DNA from: Gemmatimonadota bacterium
GTDB lineage: Bacteria; JBHIER01; G020348925
Length of the DNA: 16,234 bases
Direction of reading: 5' to 3'
Assembly: GCA_020348925.1 (NCBI GenBank)
Contig: CP070758.1
Coordinates: 4,827,215 to 4,843,448 of the forward strand
A program made the position numbers and the translations under genes. Each line of letters opens with the position of its first letter. Position 1 is the stretch's first letter. Below, piece by piece: positions 6,874 through 14,256 of this stretch. The notes beneath the pieces were generated by a model. That model was given only the letters and a program-made list of their open reading frames with translations. It was not told where the DNA came from and did no database searches.

Positions 6874-7863
6874 ATGAAGTGGAAAGTGTATCTTTTCGTT
6901 ATAGCTGTTTCTTGTTTCATGTTTAAGGGAAAAACTTCGAGCAGCGAGATAATAAAATTGGGCATGTTGCCAACTCAGAGGTCCGATTGGGGGAAGACTT
7001 TTGAGCAGATGAATTCGGAGTTAATTGAAAAGAGTGATGGTACATTGCAATTTCAATTCTACTTTGGCAGAGACGAAAAAGAACTGATTAACTTACTTGA
7101 AAGTAAACAGATTGATGCAGTATCAGTCTCTGCTGCAGGTCTGGGTCAAATTATCCCAGAGATTTTCATATTTAATTTGCCTTTGATGTTTTCAACATAT
7201 GAGGAATTTGATTACATTAGAGATACACTCACTCAGCATTTTTCAAATCTATTAGATAGTAAAGGTTTTACCATTTTAGGGTGGGGAGATTTGGGATTTA
7301 CCTATCCTTTTTCAAAGGAGCCAATTAAAACCCAGACAGACCTTCAAAGAACAAAACTTTGGGCATGGGATATTGATCCGATAGCCAAAGCATTTGCCAC
7401 TGGATCGGGACGCGAGCCAGTTCTGTTACCCATTCAAAGCGTACTCTCCTCGTTATCAAAAGGAGACATCCAGACCGTTTATGGCCCCCCTCTCGCTTGT
7501 ATTGTTTACCAATGGCATACTGAAATACGGTACATGACTGACCTACGTGTTGCAGTCGGATTGGGCGCAACAATAATTCAAAAAAGTCGAATTGAAACCA
7601 TTTCAAGTGATAATGAGCGCCTCCTGAAGAATATCGCAAAAAAATACCATGAACAACTTGTTGTCAAAATCCGCAGAAGAAATGAAGAATCTGTTGATGT
7701 ACTTAAAGAACAAGGAATTGAAATTATCTCAGTTCCGCATCAAGAGAGACAGAAATGGAATCAGGTGGCAATGAAGGTGCAAGATCAATTTATTGATCGA
7801 CTCTATGAGAAAGAATTATTAGACAAAGTCAAGAGCTTATTGGAAGAGTACAGAAGAAAATAA
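6874..7863 (+). CDS. TRAP-type (DctP/TatP-like) periplasmic solute-binding protein
   Basis: This ~329-residue exported protein has the layout of TRAP solute receptors (PF03480): a first strand (IIKLGMLP), the long helix after it, an F-x-L-P-x-M-F motif near 100-107, and the central hinge strand with ILGWGDLGF. I chose the ATG at 6874 because GTGAGG (6860-6865) lies 8 nt before it; an ATG at 6868 is only two nt away from that site. The signal sequence is short and ends in VSC, so a lipoprotein is possible. In transporter DctP proteins an arginine in the strand usually read K-x-R-V clamps the ligand carboxylate; the corresponding stretch here reads KLWAWD, with no arginine. No DctQ or DctM gene is next to it. 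A histidine-kinase gene starts 20 nt downstream and a TatT-like gene follows, so the receptor probably feeds a sensor, or a distant transporter. Confidence 0.85.
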   Translation: MKWKVYLFVIAVSCFMFKGKTSSSEIIKLGMLPTQRSDWGKTFEQMNSELIEKSDGTLQFQFYFGRDEKELINLLESKQIDAVSVSAAGLGQIIPEIFIFNLPLMFSTYEEFDYIRDTLTQHFSNLLDSKGFTILGWGDLGFTYPFSKEPIKTQTDLQRTKLWAWDIDPIAKAFATGSGREPVLLPIQSVLSSLSKGDIQTVYGPPLACIVYQWHTEIRYMTDLRVAVGLGATIIQKSRIETISSDNERLLKNIAKKYHEQLVVKIRRRNEESVDVLKEQGIEIISVPHQERQKWNQVAMKVQDQFIDRLYEKELLDKVKSLLEEYRRK

Positions 7864-7883
7864 CCATAACTTCTATAGAATCA

Positions 7884-10800
7884 ATGAGAGAGAAAACAGT
7901 ATTGATGGGAAAAATTGCCCTTATTACTTTTGTACTCCTAGTTTGGGTTTTCTTCAGTATCACTTTTGCTCAACAATGGACAAGATATTCAACAGAAGAT
8001 GAGCTTATTGGAAATTCAATATGTTTCATCAATGAAGATCATAAGGGTTATCTTTGGTTTACAACGCGGTTTAGTGGGGCAACAAGGTATGATGGTGTCC
8101 GTTTTCAAAGGCTGAACATCACGGATGGTTTAGCCAGCAACAATGTATATTATACACTGGCTGATAAACAGGGCAATCTGTGGTTTGCGACTGACCGTGG
8201 CGTCAGCAAATACGATGGGAGAACATTTCAAAATTATGACACTACCAAGGGCATCACGAGTAATTATGTCAGTTTTATACTTGAAGATATGGGAGGTAAT
8301 TTCTGGTTTGGGACGGATCACGGAGTGACCAAGTACGATGGAAGAAAATTCCAGAATTATGATTGTAATGATGGTTTAGCTGACGATGATATAAAATTCA
8401 TACTTGAGGATCGCGAGGGTAACCTCTGGTTCGGGACGGCTAAAGGGGTCAGCATTTACAATCGGGATACGTTTCAACCACTGGCAACGACCTATCTTTC
8501 TAATCCCATAGAAGCTATATTTGAAGATAGGGACGGTAATGTATGGTTCGGAACAGAACGGGGTATCTACAAAAAAGCCGTCGAGAGCCTAAGAATAGAT
8601 GGCCCGTTATTTGAGGCGAGCGTCTCACGGAGGATATTGCAGGACAGAAATGGAAGTCTCTGGTTCGCTTCTCATGATAAGGGGGCTGTTGAATTTGACC
8701 CGCAAAAGAAGAGCTTTATTCTACATAATGACTTGAGAGACCGTGGTATTCTTTGGTTGTTGGAGGACAGTAGGGGATTTCTTTGGTATGGTACGAATAA
8801 GGGCATTAGTCTGTATGATGGGAGAGAGTTTCAGCATTTCACGAGAATAAACGGCTTAGACTTGAACTACGTCCAAGATATTTTAGAAGATAGTGATGAG
8901 AATCTATGGTTTGGCACAGAAAATGGTGTTTTCAAATATACCGTAGAAAGCTTCAGACAATATACAGAAGTTGATGGAATGGTTGATAACTCTGTTGGGA
9001 TCTGCATTGAGGATAGAAGCGGTAATATATGGTTTGGCACGAAAAATGGTGTAAGTAAATTTGATGGTTCTATTTTTCGAAATTTCACAATACATGACGG
9101 ATTACCAGATAACAACATATTATCAATTTCGGAGGACACGAAGGGAAATCTCTGGTTTGGGACTACGTCTGGGGCTAGCATGAATTTACAAACTTTTAAA
9201 GGAATAGACTGTCTTGGGAATACTGCTGTAAGAGAAATCCTGGAAGACAGAAAAGGTAATGTGTGGTTTGCCACGGCAGAGGGCATATGCAGGTATGACG
9301 GAATAAGTTTTCAAGCTTTTCCCATAGAGAGCGGGCGCGAAATGATCATAGATAGTCGAGATAGGGTGTGGATCGGCAGCCTGAATTCTGGACTCTTCAT
9401 ACATGATGGTAAGGAGAAACTGGAATCCTTTACTGTTGAACATGGGTTAGCGAGTAATAATATCACTTGGATTCTCGAATCTTACGATGGCAATCTTTGG
9501 TTTGGACTGAAGGGTGATGTTTTTCCAAACGAGTTTGAAAAGCCTTTCCAGGGGGGCCTCTGTTACTATGATGGGCAGAGCTTCAAGACGTTTACTACTG
9601 AAGACGGGCTTTCGAGCATTCTCTTAACAGCAGCGGTAGAGGATAGAAAGGGGAATCTTTGGATAGGTACTTCCGATAAAGGAGCTACAAAATGTCATAG
9701 CCGTCCAATCGAAGGAGAATTCCGTTTTGAGACGATAGCAAAAGCTCAAGGTTTACTGAGTGATTACATTACTACAATTTACTCTGATCGATTCGGAAAT
9801 CTATGGTTTGGCACTGAAAAAGGTGTCAGCAAATATGATGGAGAAAACTTTCAGAACATCTTTTTAACAAATTATCTTAGTTTTGGTTACATCGAAAATA
9901 TTTTTGAAGATAGCAAAGGCTCGATGTGGTTTATGACAACGAGAGATGGTGCGATTCGATATCTGCCTCCCAGCAGTGAAGTTCGTCCACGTGTCCACGT
10001 TGTGGGAATAGAAGCCGATACGTTTTATACAAATGTTGATGAGATTAAAGTGCCCACGAGTGCAAGCTCTATAACATTTGAATATAAAGGCATCAGTTTT
10101 AGGACAAAGCCGGGAAGAATGCGGTATACTTATAAGTTGGAAGGACAGGACTCGGATTGGCACCTCCCTGTTCTTGAAACAAAATCTGTCTACAGGAATC
10201 TCAGACCGGGAACATATGAATTCAGTGTTCAAGCTATTGATGAGGATTTACACTACTCTGAGCCACCTGCATCAGTAAAAGTTCATATATACCAACCCTT
10301 TGTTAGAACAATATACTTTTGCCTCATGATTGGTTTCTGTGGAATTTGCCTGACAGGTGGGGCGATCTATATGGTCGTTCAATTGAGGAAGCAGCGTCGT
10401 ATTGCTAACCTGTATCAAGAGAAACTACATAAGCAACAAGAGGCTGAACGAGTTCAGACCGCAAAGATGACATCATTACGCCAGTTTGTCGCTGGTGTTG
10501 CACATGAGATAAATAATCCAATTGGAGTTATCCTGAGCAGCAACGATGTCTCAAGTAGAGCAATAAATAAAATCATAAACGTTCTCCCTCATCAATTACC
10601 AGATAAGGGGGAAAGTAGTAAAGAGCTTATGGCAACGCTTGATCTCTTAGGAAACATGAACAAAACCAGTATAGTTGCATCGGAGAAAGTAGCAAAAATT
10701 GTTGAAAACTTGCGACGATTTGTCAGGCTTGATGAAAGTGAATGGCAGGTGGCGAATATCAATGAGGGATTAGAAAGCGTAATAGCTTTGATAGAGCCAA

Positions 10801-11207
10801 AAGTTGAAGCGAGAATAACTGTAAAAAGAGATTATGGTGAAATACCTCAAATCTATTGTTCAATGAGCAGCCTCAATCAAGTTTTTATGACAATTCTTGA
10901 AAATGCATCCGAAGCTATTGAGAAGAAAGGCGAAATTGAAGTGAAAACACGATCTCAGAATGGCGATATTGAGATTGAAATTAGCGACAGCGGGATTGGT
11001 ATTCCGGCAGAGAATATGGGAAGGATTTTTGATCCTGGATTTACAACCAAAGGAGTAGGTGTTGGCACTGGGCTCGGTTTGTCAATTTGTTACAAAATTA
11101 TTGTGGATGAACACAAGGGGAAAATTGATGTTTTTAGTGAAGTAAATAAGGGATCAACTTTTAGAATTCTTATTCCTCAAAGAGTCGGAGATGAAAGGGT
11201 ATCTTAG
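7884..11207 (+). CDS. Beta-propeller/Y_Y_Y sensor histidine kinase
   Basis: This 1107-residue inner-membrane sensor begins with a hydrophobic segment (~9-29, ending FAQ), then about 16 propeller repeats (consensus ED-x-x-GNLWFGT, spaced ~41 residues, from ~50 to ~685). That suits two seven-bladed propellers plus extra blades. A Y_Y_Y domain follows (~725-803), then a transmembrane helix (~808-832) and a short coiled linker. The kinase core has the H-box VAHEINNP with H874, N-box N998-N1006, G1 DSGIGIP (1035-1041), F-box FDPGFTTK and G2 GTGLGLS. All catalytic motifs are intact. There is no receiver or AraC domain at the C-terminus, so it is not a complete hybrid HTCS protein, and no response regulator is encoded in the window. 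It sits between a TRAP-type binding-protein gene (20 nt gap) and a TatT-like gene (8 nt gap), strongly suggesting that these periplasmic proteins supply its signal. The ATG at 7905 is an alternative start. Confidence 0.92.
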   Translation: MREKTVLMGKIALITFVLLVWVFFSITFAQQWTRYSTEDELIGNSICFINEDHKGYLWFTTRFSGATRYDGVRFQRLNITDGLASNNVYYTLADKQGNLWFATDRGVSKYDGRTFQNYDTTKGITSNYVSFILEDMGGNFWFGTDHGVTKYDGRKFQNYDCNDGLADDDIKFILEDREGNLWFGTAKGVSIYNRDTFQPLATTYLSNPIEAIFEDRDGNVWFGTERGIYKKAVESLRIDGPLFEASVSRRILQDRNGSLWFASHDKGAVEFDPQKKSFILHNDLRDRGILWLLEDSRGFLWYGTNKGISLYDGREFQHFTRINGLDLNYVQDILEDSDENLWFGTENGVFKYTVESFRQYTEVDGMVDNSVGICIEDRSGNIWFGTKNGVSKFDGSIFRNFTIHDGLPDNNILSISEDTKGNLWFGTTSGASMNLQTFKGIDCLGNTAVREILEDRKGNVWFATAEGICRYDGISFQAFPIESGREMIIDSRDRVWIGSLNSGLFIHDGKEKLESFTVEHGLASNNITWILESYDGNLWFGLKGDVFPNEFEKPFQGGLCYYDGQSFKTFTTEDGLSSILLTAAVEDRKGNLWIGTSDKGATKCHSRPIEGEFRFETIAKAQGLLSDYITTIYSDRFGNLWFGTEKGVSKYDGENFQNIFLTNYLSFGYIENIFEDSKGSMWFMTTRDGAIRYLPPSSEVRPRVHVVGIEADTFYTNVDEIKVPTSASSITFEYKGISFRTKPGRMRYTYKLEGQDSDWHLPVLETKSVYRNLRPGTYEFSVQAIDEDLHYSEPPASVKVHIYQPFVRTIYFCLMIGFCGICLTGGAIYMVVQLRKQRRIANLYQEKLHKQQEAERVQTAKMTSLRQFVAGVAHEINNPIGVILSSNDVSSRAINKIINVLPHQLPDKGESSKELMATLDLLGNMNKTSIVASEKVAKIVENLRRFVRLDESEWQVANINEGLESVIALIEPKVEARITVKRDYGEIPQIYCSMSSLNQVFMTILENASEAIEKKGEIEVKTRSQNGDIEIEISDSGIGIPAENMGRIFDPGFTTKGVGVGTGLGLSICYKIIVDEHKGKIDVFSEVNKGSTFRILIPQRVGDERVS

Positions 11208-11215
11208 TATTCATT

Positions 11216-12136
11216 ATGAGAATATTTAGGCTCTTCTTAATTCTTTGTCCATTATGGTTGCTTATAGTGAGCTGCAGTTTGACAAAAATGGCGGCTAATC
11301 AAACAACGGCTATTTTGGTTGCAGCAATGCCTGCATACGAAAGGGAAACCAATCTGGAATTTGCTGAACAGGCAATTTCAGGAAATTTAAAATTACTGGA
11401 AGGACTCCTCGAAACCACACCCCATAATGAAGACCTTATACTTTTAGCATCCAGAAATTATACATGTTACGCTTTCGGATTTATAGAAGAAAAAATAGAC
11501 AGAGCCGATGAAGAAAAAAATTTCGAAAGAAAAGAAAAGTTAATAGAAAATGCCGTTGATTTTTATCGAAGAGGGAGAAAATACGGTTTACAATTGATCG
11601 CTCTTTCTCGAAAGAAGTTTCACCTGGCCTTGGAACAAGGTATAGAAGAACTTGCGTCAGAACTTGATCACTTTAACAAAAGAGACATACCTGGATTGTT
11701 TTGGACCGCATATGCATGGGGAAATATGATCAATCTCCAACAAGATAATCCAAAGTTGGTTGCTGAGATCCCGAAGGTTATTCTCATGATGCAACGTGTT
11801 TTGGAATTGGATGAAGACTATTTTTTCGGGGGAGGACATCTTTTCTTTGGCGTTTATTACGGAAGTCGCCCCCAAGAGCTGGGGGGAAATCCTTTGAAGG
11901 CAAAGCATCATTTTGAGCGGGCAATTGAAATCAACGATGGAAAGTACCTTATGGCAAAATTTCTTCTGGTAAAATACTATGCGGTTTCTGTTCAGGACAG
12001 GGAGATGTTTGACCAAACACTGCAGGAAATTAGATTGGCTCCGTCTGATCTTTTCCCGGAACAGGGTCTTGCAAATAAATTGGCAAAACGGTACGCAGAA
12101 AGATGGATTGGCCGGATTGACGAGTTTTTCTTTTAG
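11216..12136 (+). CDS. TatT-like TRAP transporter T-component lipoprotein
   Basis: This 306-residue protein has a lipoprotein signal peptide ending in IVSC with Cys20. The next residue is Ser, which in many Gram-negatives favours outer-membrane localisation. The body is helical with cryptic TPR-like repeats. It carries hallmarks of the TRAP T-component family (PF16811; Treponema pallidum TatT, Tp0956): CSL directly after lipidation, an ASRNYTCYAFGF helix, a YWTA-like segment (LFWTAYAWG), LELDEDYFFG, the AKHHFERAIE helix, and a tail of the form AKRYAERWIGRID. TatT forms trimers that bind a TRAP-type receptor (the TPAT arrangement). Here it closes an operon whose first gene is such a receptor, but a histidine kinase takes the place of the membrane permease. 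It begins 8 nt after the kinase stop and ends before a strong terminator. Confidence 0.9.
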   Translation: MRIFRLFLILCPLWLLIVSCSLTKMAANQTTAILVAAMPAYERETNLEFAEQAISGNLKLLEGLLETTPHNEDLILLASRNYTCYAFGFIEEKIDRADEEKNFERKEKLIENAVDFYRRGRKYGLQLIALSRKKFHLALEQGIEELASELDHFNKRDIPGLFWTAYAWGNMINLQQDNPKLVAEIPKVILMMQRVLELDEDYFFGGGHLFFGVYYGSRPQELGGNPLKAKHHFERAIEINDGKYLMAKFLLVKYYAVSVQDREMFDQTLQEIRLAPSDLFPEQGLANKLAKRYAERWIGRIDEFFF

Positions 12137-12192
12137 GATTAATTGATCCATATCTGACCATATCGAAAAAGATGGAACTTGTGAAAATTTTT

Positions 12193-12225
12193 CTGTAATT
12201 TTTTGGAGAAACTTACAGTTTTTTT
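12193..12225 (+). terminator. Intrinsic terminator of the sensor operon
   Basis: CTGTAA (12193-12198) pairs with TTACAG (12213-12218). After one T-C mismatch, three further T-A pairs lie inside. Seven T follow (12219-12225). It lies 57 nt after the stop of the TatT-like gene and fits the + strand. Confidence 0.75.
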
Positions 12226-12584
12226 GACTGGAAGAAAATGTTGGTTATCTTTGATATTATTCACTTTGAAAGAGGGAGTTGATTTATTATCCTCCGACGT
12301 TTAAAAGGAGTGATCCATCGAACACATTCGGGTAAATTTGGGTTAAATTTCTTATGTCAGGGGAGTGGATAAAAGTTTTAAAATAATTTAATAAGGCCCG
12401 CTCCTATCAACCTATATCTTTGATAATTATAGACTTATAAAATTATAAAGTGGCGGCTATCCGATTGAGTCTGCCTATTCCGGCATGTTGAAGAATGTGA
12501 TAGTCAAAAGTGATGAATATCAAAGAAAATATTCAGTACTGGATTTTGAACAATGCTACTACATTTCTCCAAGATTCACAGAAA
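12226..12584. other. Gene-free stretch between convergent units
   Basis: I see no gene, promoter or strong hairpin. The region is AT-rich, with a loose AT palindrome around 12423-12448. No clear terminator for the minus-strand gene ending at 12585 was found, only a weak GCC/GGC hairpin near 12476-12487. Confidence 0.45.
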
Positions 12585-13973
12585 TCATTTCAGCAATGCC
12601 ATTCGTTTCGTAGCAGTGAACTCTCTGGTCATTATCTTGTAAAAATAGACTCCGCTGGCAAGGTTTGAGGCATCCCATTCTACCTTGTAAGTTCCCGACG
12701 GTTGCCTTACAGAAATAAGCGTTGCTACCTTTTGCCCGAGGATGTTGTAGATGCTTAAATCGACGTTGGCAAACATAGGTAGTTGATATTCGATAGTAGT
12801 TATATGATTAAAAGGATTAGGAAAATTCATCATCAATCCGTAATCTTCAGGCAACACAAGTCCTCCAGCAAAATCTACTGATGTCTCCTGAATCACCGTC
12901 ACCGTCAATGTATCTGTGAATTCAAGGTAAGCACCAACAATCTTCCAACTCCCAACCTGGCAGGCCCTGTAGACATTGTCTGTGAAGGATCCACAAGGAT
13001 CGTTAGCACTAAACTCTGCAAATTCGGTAACATCAGTTTCGTTTTCATTCTCATCGTAGGCAATGACTGTACAAGCAATCTCACTCCCTGAAACTACCGC
13101 CGTAGTCTCTGCAGAAACCTCTATCCCCGCAATGGGACCAATGGTTACATATACCACAGCCGTGTCAGCCAAGTCGCCATACGTACCCATGACGGTCAAT
13201 GTCCCTACGGAACAAGCATGATACATGTTCCCTTCGAACCAGCCGCAAAAATCCGTAGTCGTATAGAGCGTCGAATCAGTCACGTCACACTCTGCATACC
13301 CATCAGTGGTCACCGCCCGATATGCAACTGTTTGCGTTGAAGCGATGGTCGTGTCCTGAGGAGCAATTGTAAGATCAGCAAGTGCTCCTCCCAAACACGT
13401 GTAAATCCCGCAGCAGGTATTGTATCCATCCGCAATGTCATCCAACAAGTTCTGCAAACAAATCTGGCTCTCATCACCAGGATTTCCAAGAAGTGAAAAG
13501 TACATCTTGACAAGAGGGCCACTGGTTTCTGAATCAATGGCAGTTGTGTGAAATCCCCCTACAGTAATCACACCGGGCATCTGTTCGCTGGCATCTACAA
13601 AAGTCCACTCATCCGTCAGACATCCCTCAACCTCAATCGCGTTATACTCCATATGGTCAGTATTGTATGTAATCTCAAATCCGAAAGCATCGATAGGCTT
13701 GATACTCTCTGCAATTTCGATTCCAATTACTTCAGTTTTTCCTGCGCACCCAGTCAGATCAGAGACCCTCATATATGGAGGTTCACACTCTCTCATCCGA
13801 TAAAAGGACGTGATAGCTTCAGCATATGACCATCCTGAACTAATTTGGGCACCAATGATCACTCCCTCCGTTCCAGAATCCACAGTTTCCGGCAATTGGG
13901 CCAAGACAATCCCGATCCCTAAAGTTATTACCAAAATAGTTGCGACCATAGAGACGTAGAAATACTTTGTCAT
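12585..13973 (-). CDS. Exported cohesin-like protein with two Big-like repeats and T9SS-type sorting domain
   Basis: This 462-residue protein starts at the ATG (13973) giving a signal peptide (MTKYFYVSMVATILVI ... VLAQ) directly preceded by GGAGAA; the open frame extends 30 codons further to 14063 without a signal-like sequence. Residues ~67-196 look like a cohesin-type beta sandwich (FGFEITYNTDHMEY, later GPLVKMYFSLLG). Two homologous ~80-residue Ig/Big-like repeats follow (~198-278 and ~279-361). Each carries the same spacing CxxxxxxxxY or D-V-T, then CG-F-x-x-N-x-Y-x-AC-x-VG and G-x-Y, with cysteines that could form disulfides outside the cell. The C-terminus (~370-462) is the sorting domain (FPNPFN, IYNILGQ, SGVYFY, TKRMALLK). 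No catalytic motif is visible, so a structural or binding role on the surface is likely. It lies downstream of another gene of similar type on the same strand, 275 nt away. Confidence 0.82.
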   Translation of the reverse strand: MTKYFYVSMVATILVITLGIGIVLAQLPETVDSGTEGVIIGAQISSGWSYAEAITSFYRMRECEPPYMRVSDLTGCAGKTEVIGIEIAESIKPIDAFGFEITYNTDHMEYNAIEVEGCLTDEWTFVDASEQMPGVITVGGFHTTAIDSETSGPLVKMYFSLLGNPGDESQICLQNLLDDIADGYNTCCGIYTCLGGALADLTIAPQDTTIASTQTVAYRAVTTDGYAECDVTDSTLYTTTDFCGWFEGNMYHACSVGTLTVMGTYGDLADTAVVYVTIGPIAGIEVSAETTAVVSGSEIACTVIAYDENENETDVTEFAEFSANDPCGSFTDNVYRACQVGSWKIVGAYLEFTDTLTVTVIQETSVDFAGGLVLPEDYGLMMNFPNPFNHITTIEYQLPMFANVDLSIYNILGQKVATLISVRQPSGTYKVEWDASNLASGVYFYKIMTREFTATKRMALLK

Positions 13974-14178
13974 TTCTCCATTTTCTATTTGATAATTGCT
14001 TCGTTTATTTCGGAGGCACGTGGCTGATGAAATGGACTCAGTGTCACAATTTTTCACCAACATTCAGAATATAGGTTTCTTTACTTAGATTCGTTAAAAC
14101 TGTATGCTTCTTAGAAAATCCGCGTTTTCATCGCATCAAGCAAACTGCATATTTTGACCACAGTATATATATTGTTTC

Positions 14179-14207
14179 ATTATAAGCAAAAGGGCCGCAG
14201 AGGAACA
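14179..14207 (-). promoter_or_regulatory. Possible promoter for the 12585-13973 gene
   Basis: On the minus strand a perfect TATAAT lies at 14179-14184 (read from the complement). The hexamer 17 nt upstream is TGTTCC (14202-14207), a poor -35 match. It would give a ~200-nt leader. Weak; the AT-rich context makes chance hits likely. Confidence 0.25.
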
Positions 14208-14233
14208 TTCAATTCTAAGCGACTCTTTCTTAT

Positions 14234-14256
14234 TGAAGTATCTATCCGTTACTTCA
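14234..14256 (-). other. Hairpin over the stop codon of the 14249 gene
   Basis: TGAAGTA and TACTTCA pair perfectly over seven bases with a nine-base loop, overlapping the TAA stop codon. On the minus strand no T-run follows, so it is not a standard intrinsic terminator; it may protect the 3' end or be chance. Confidence 0.35.
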
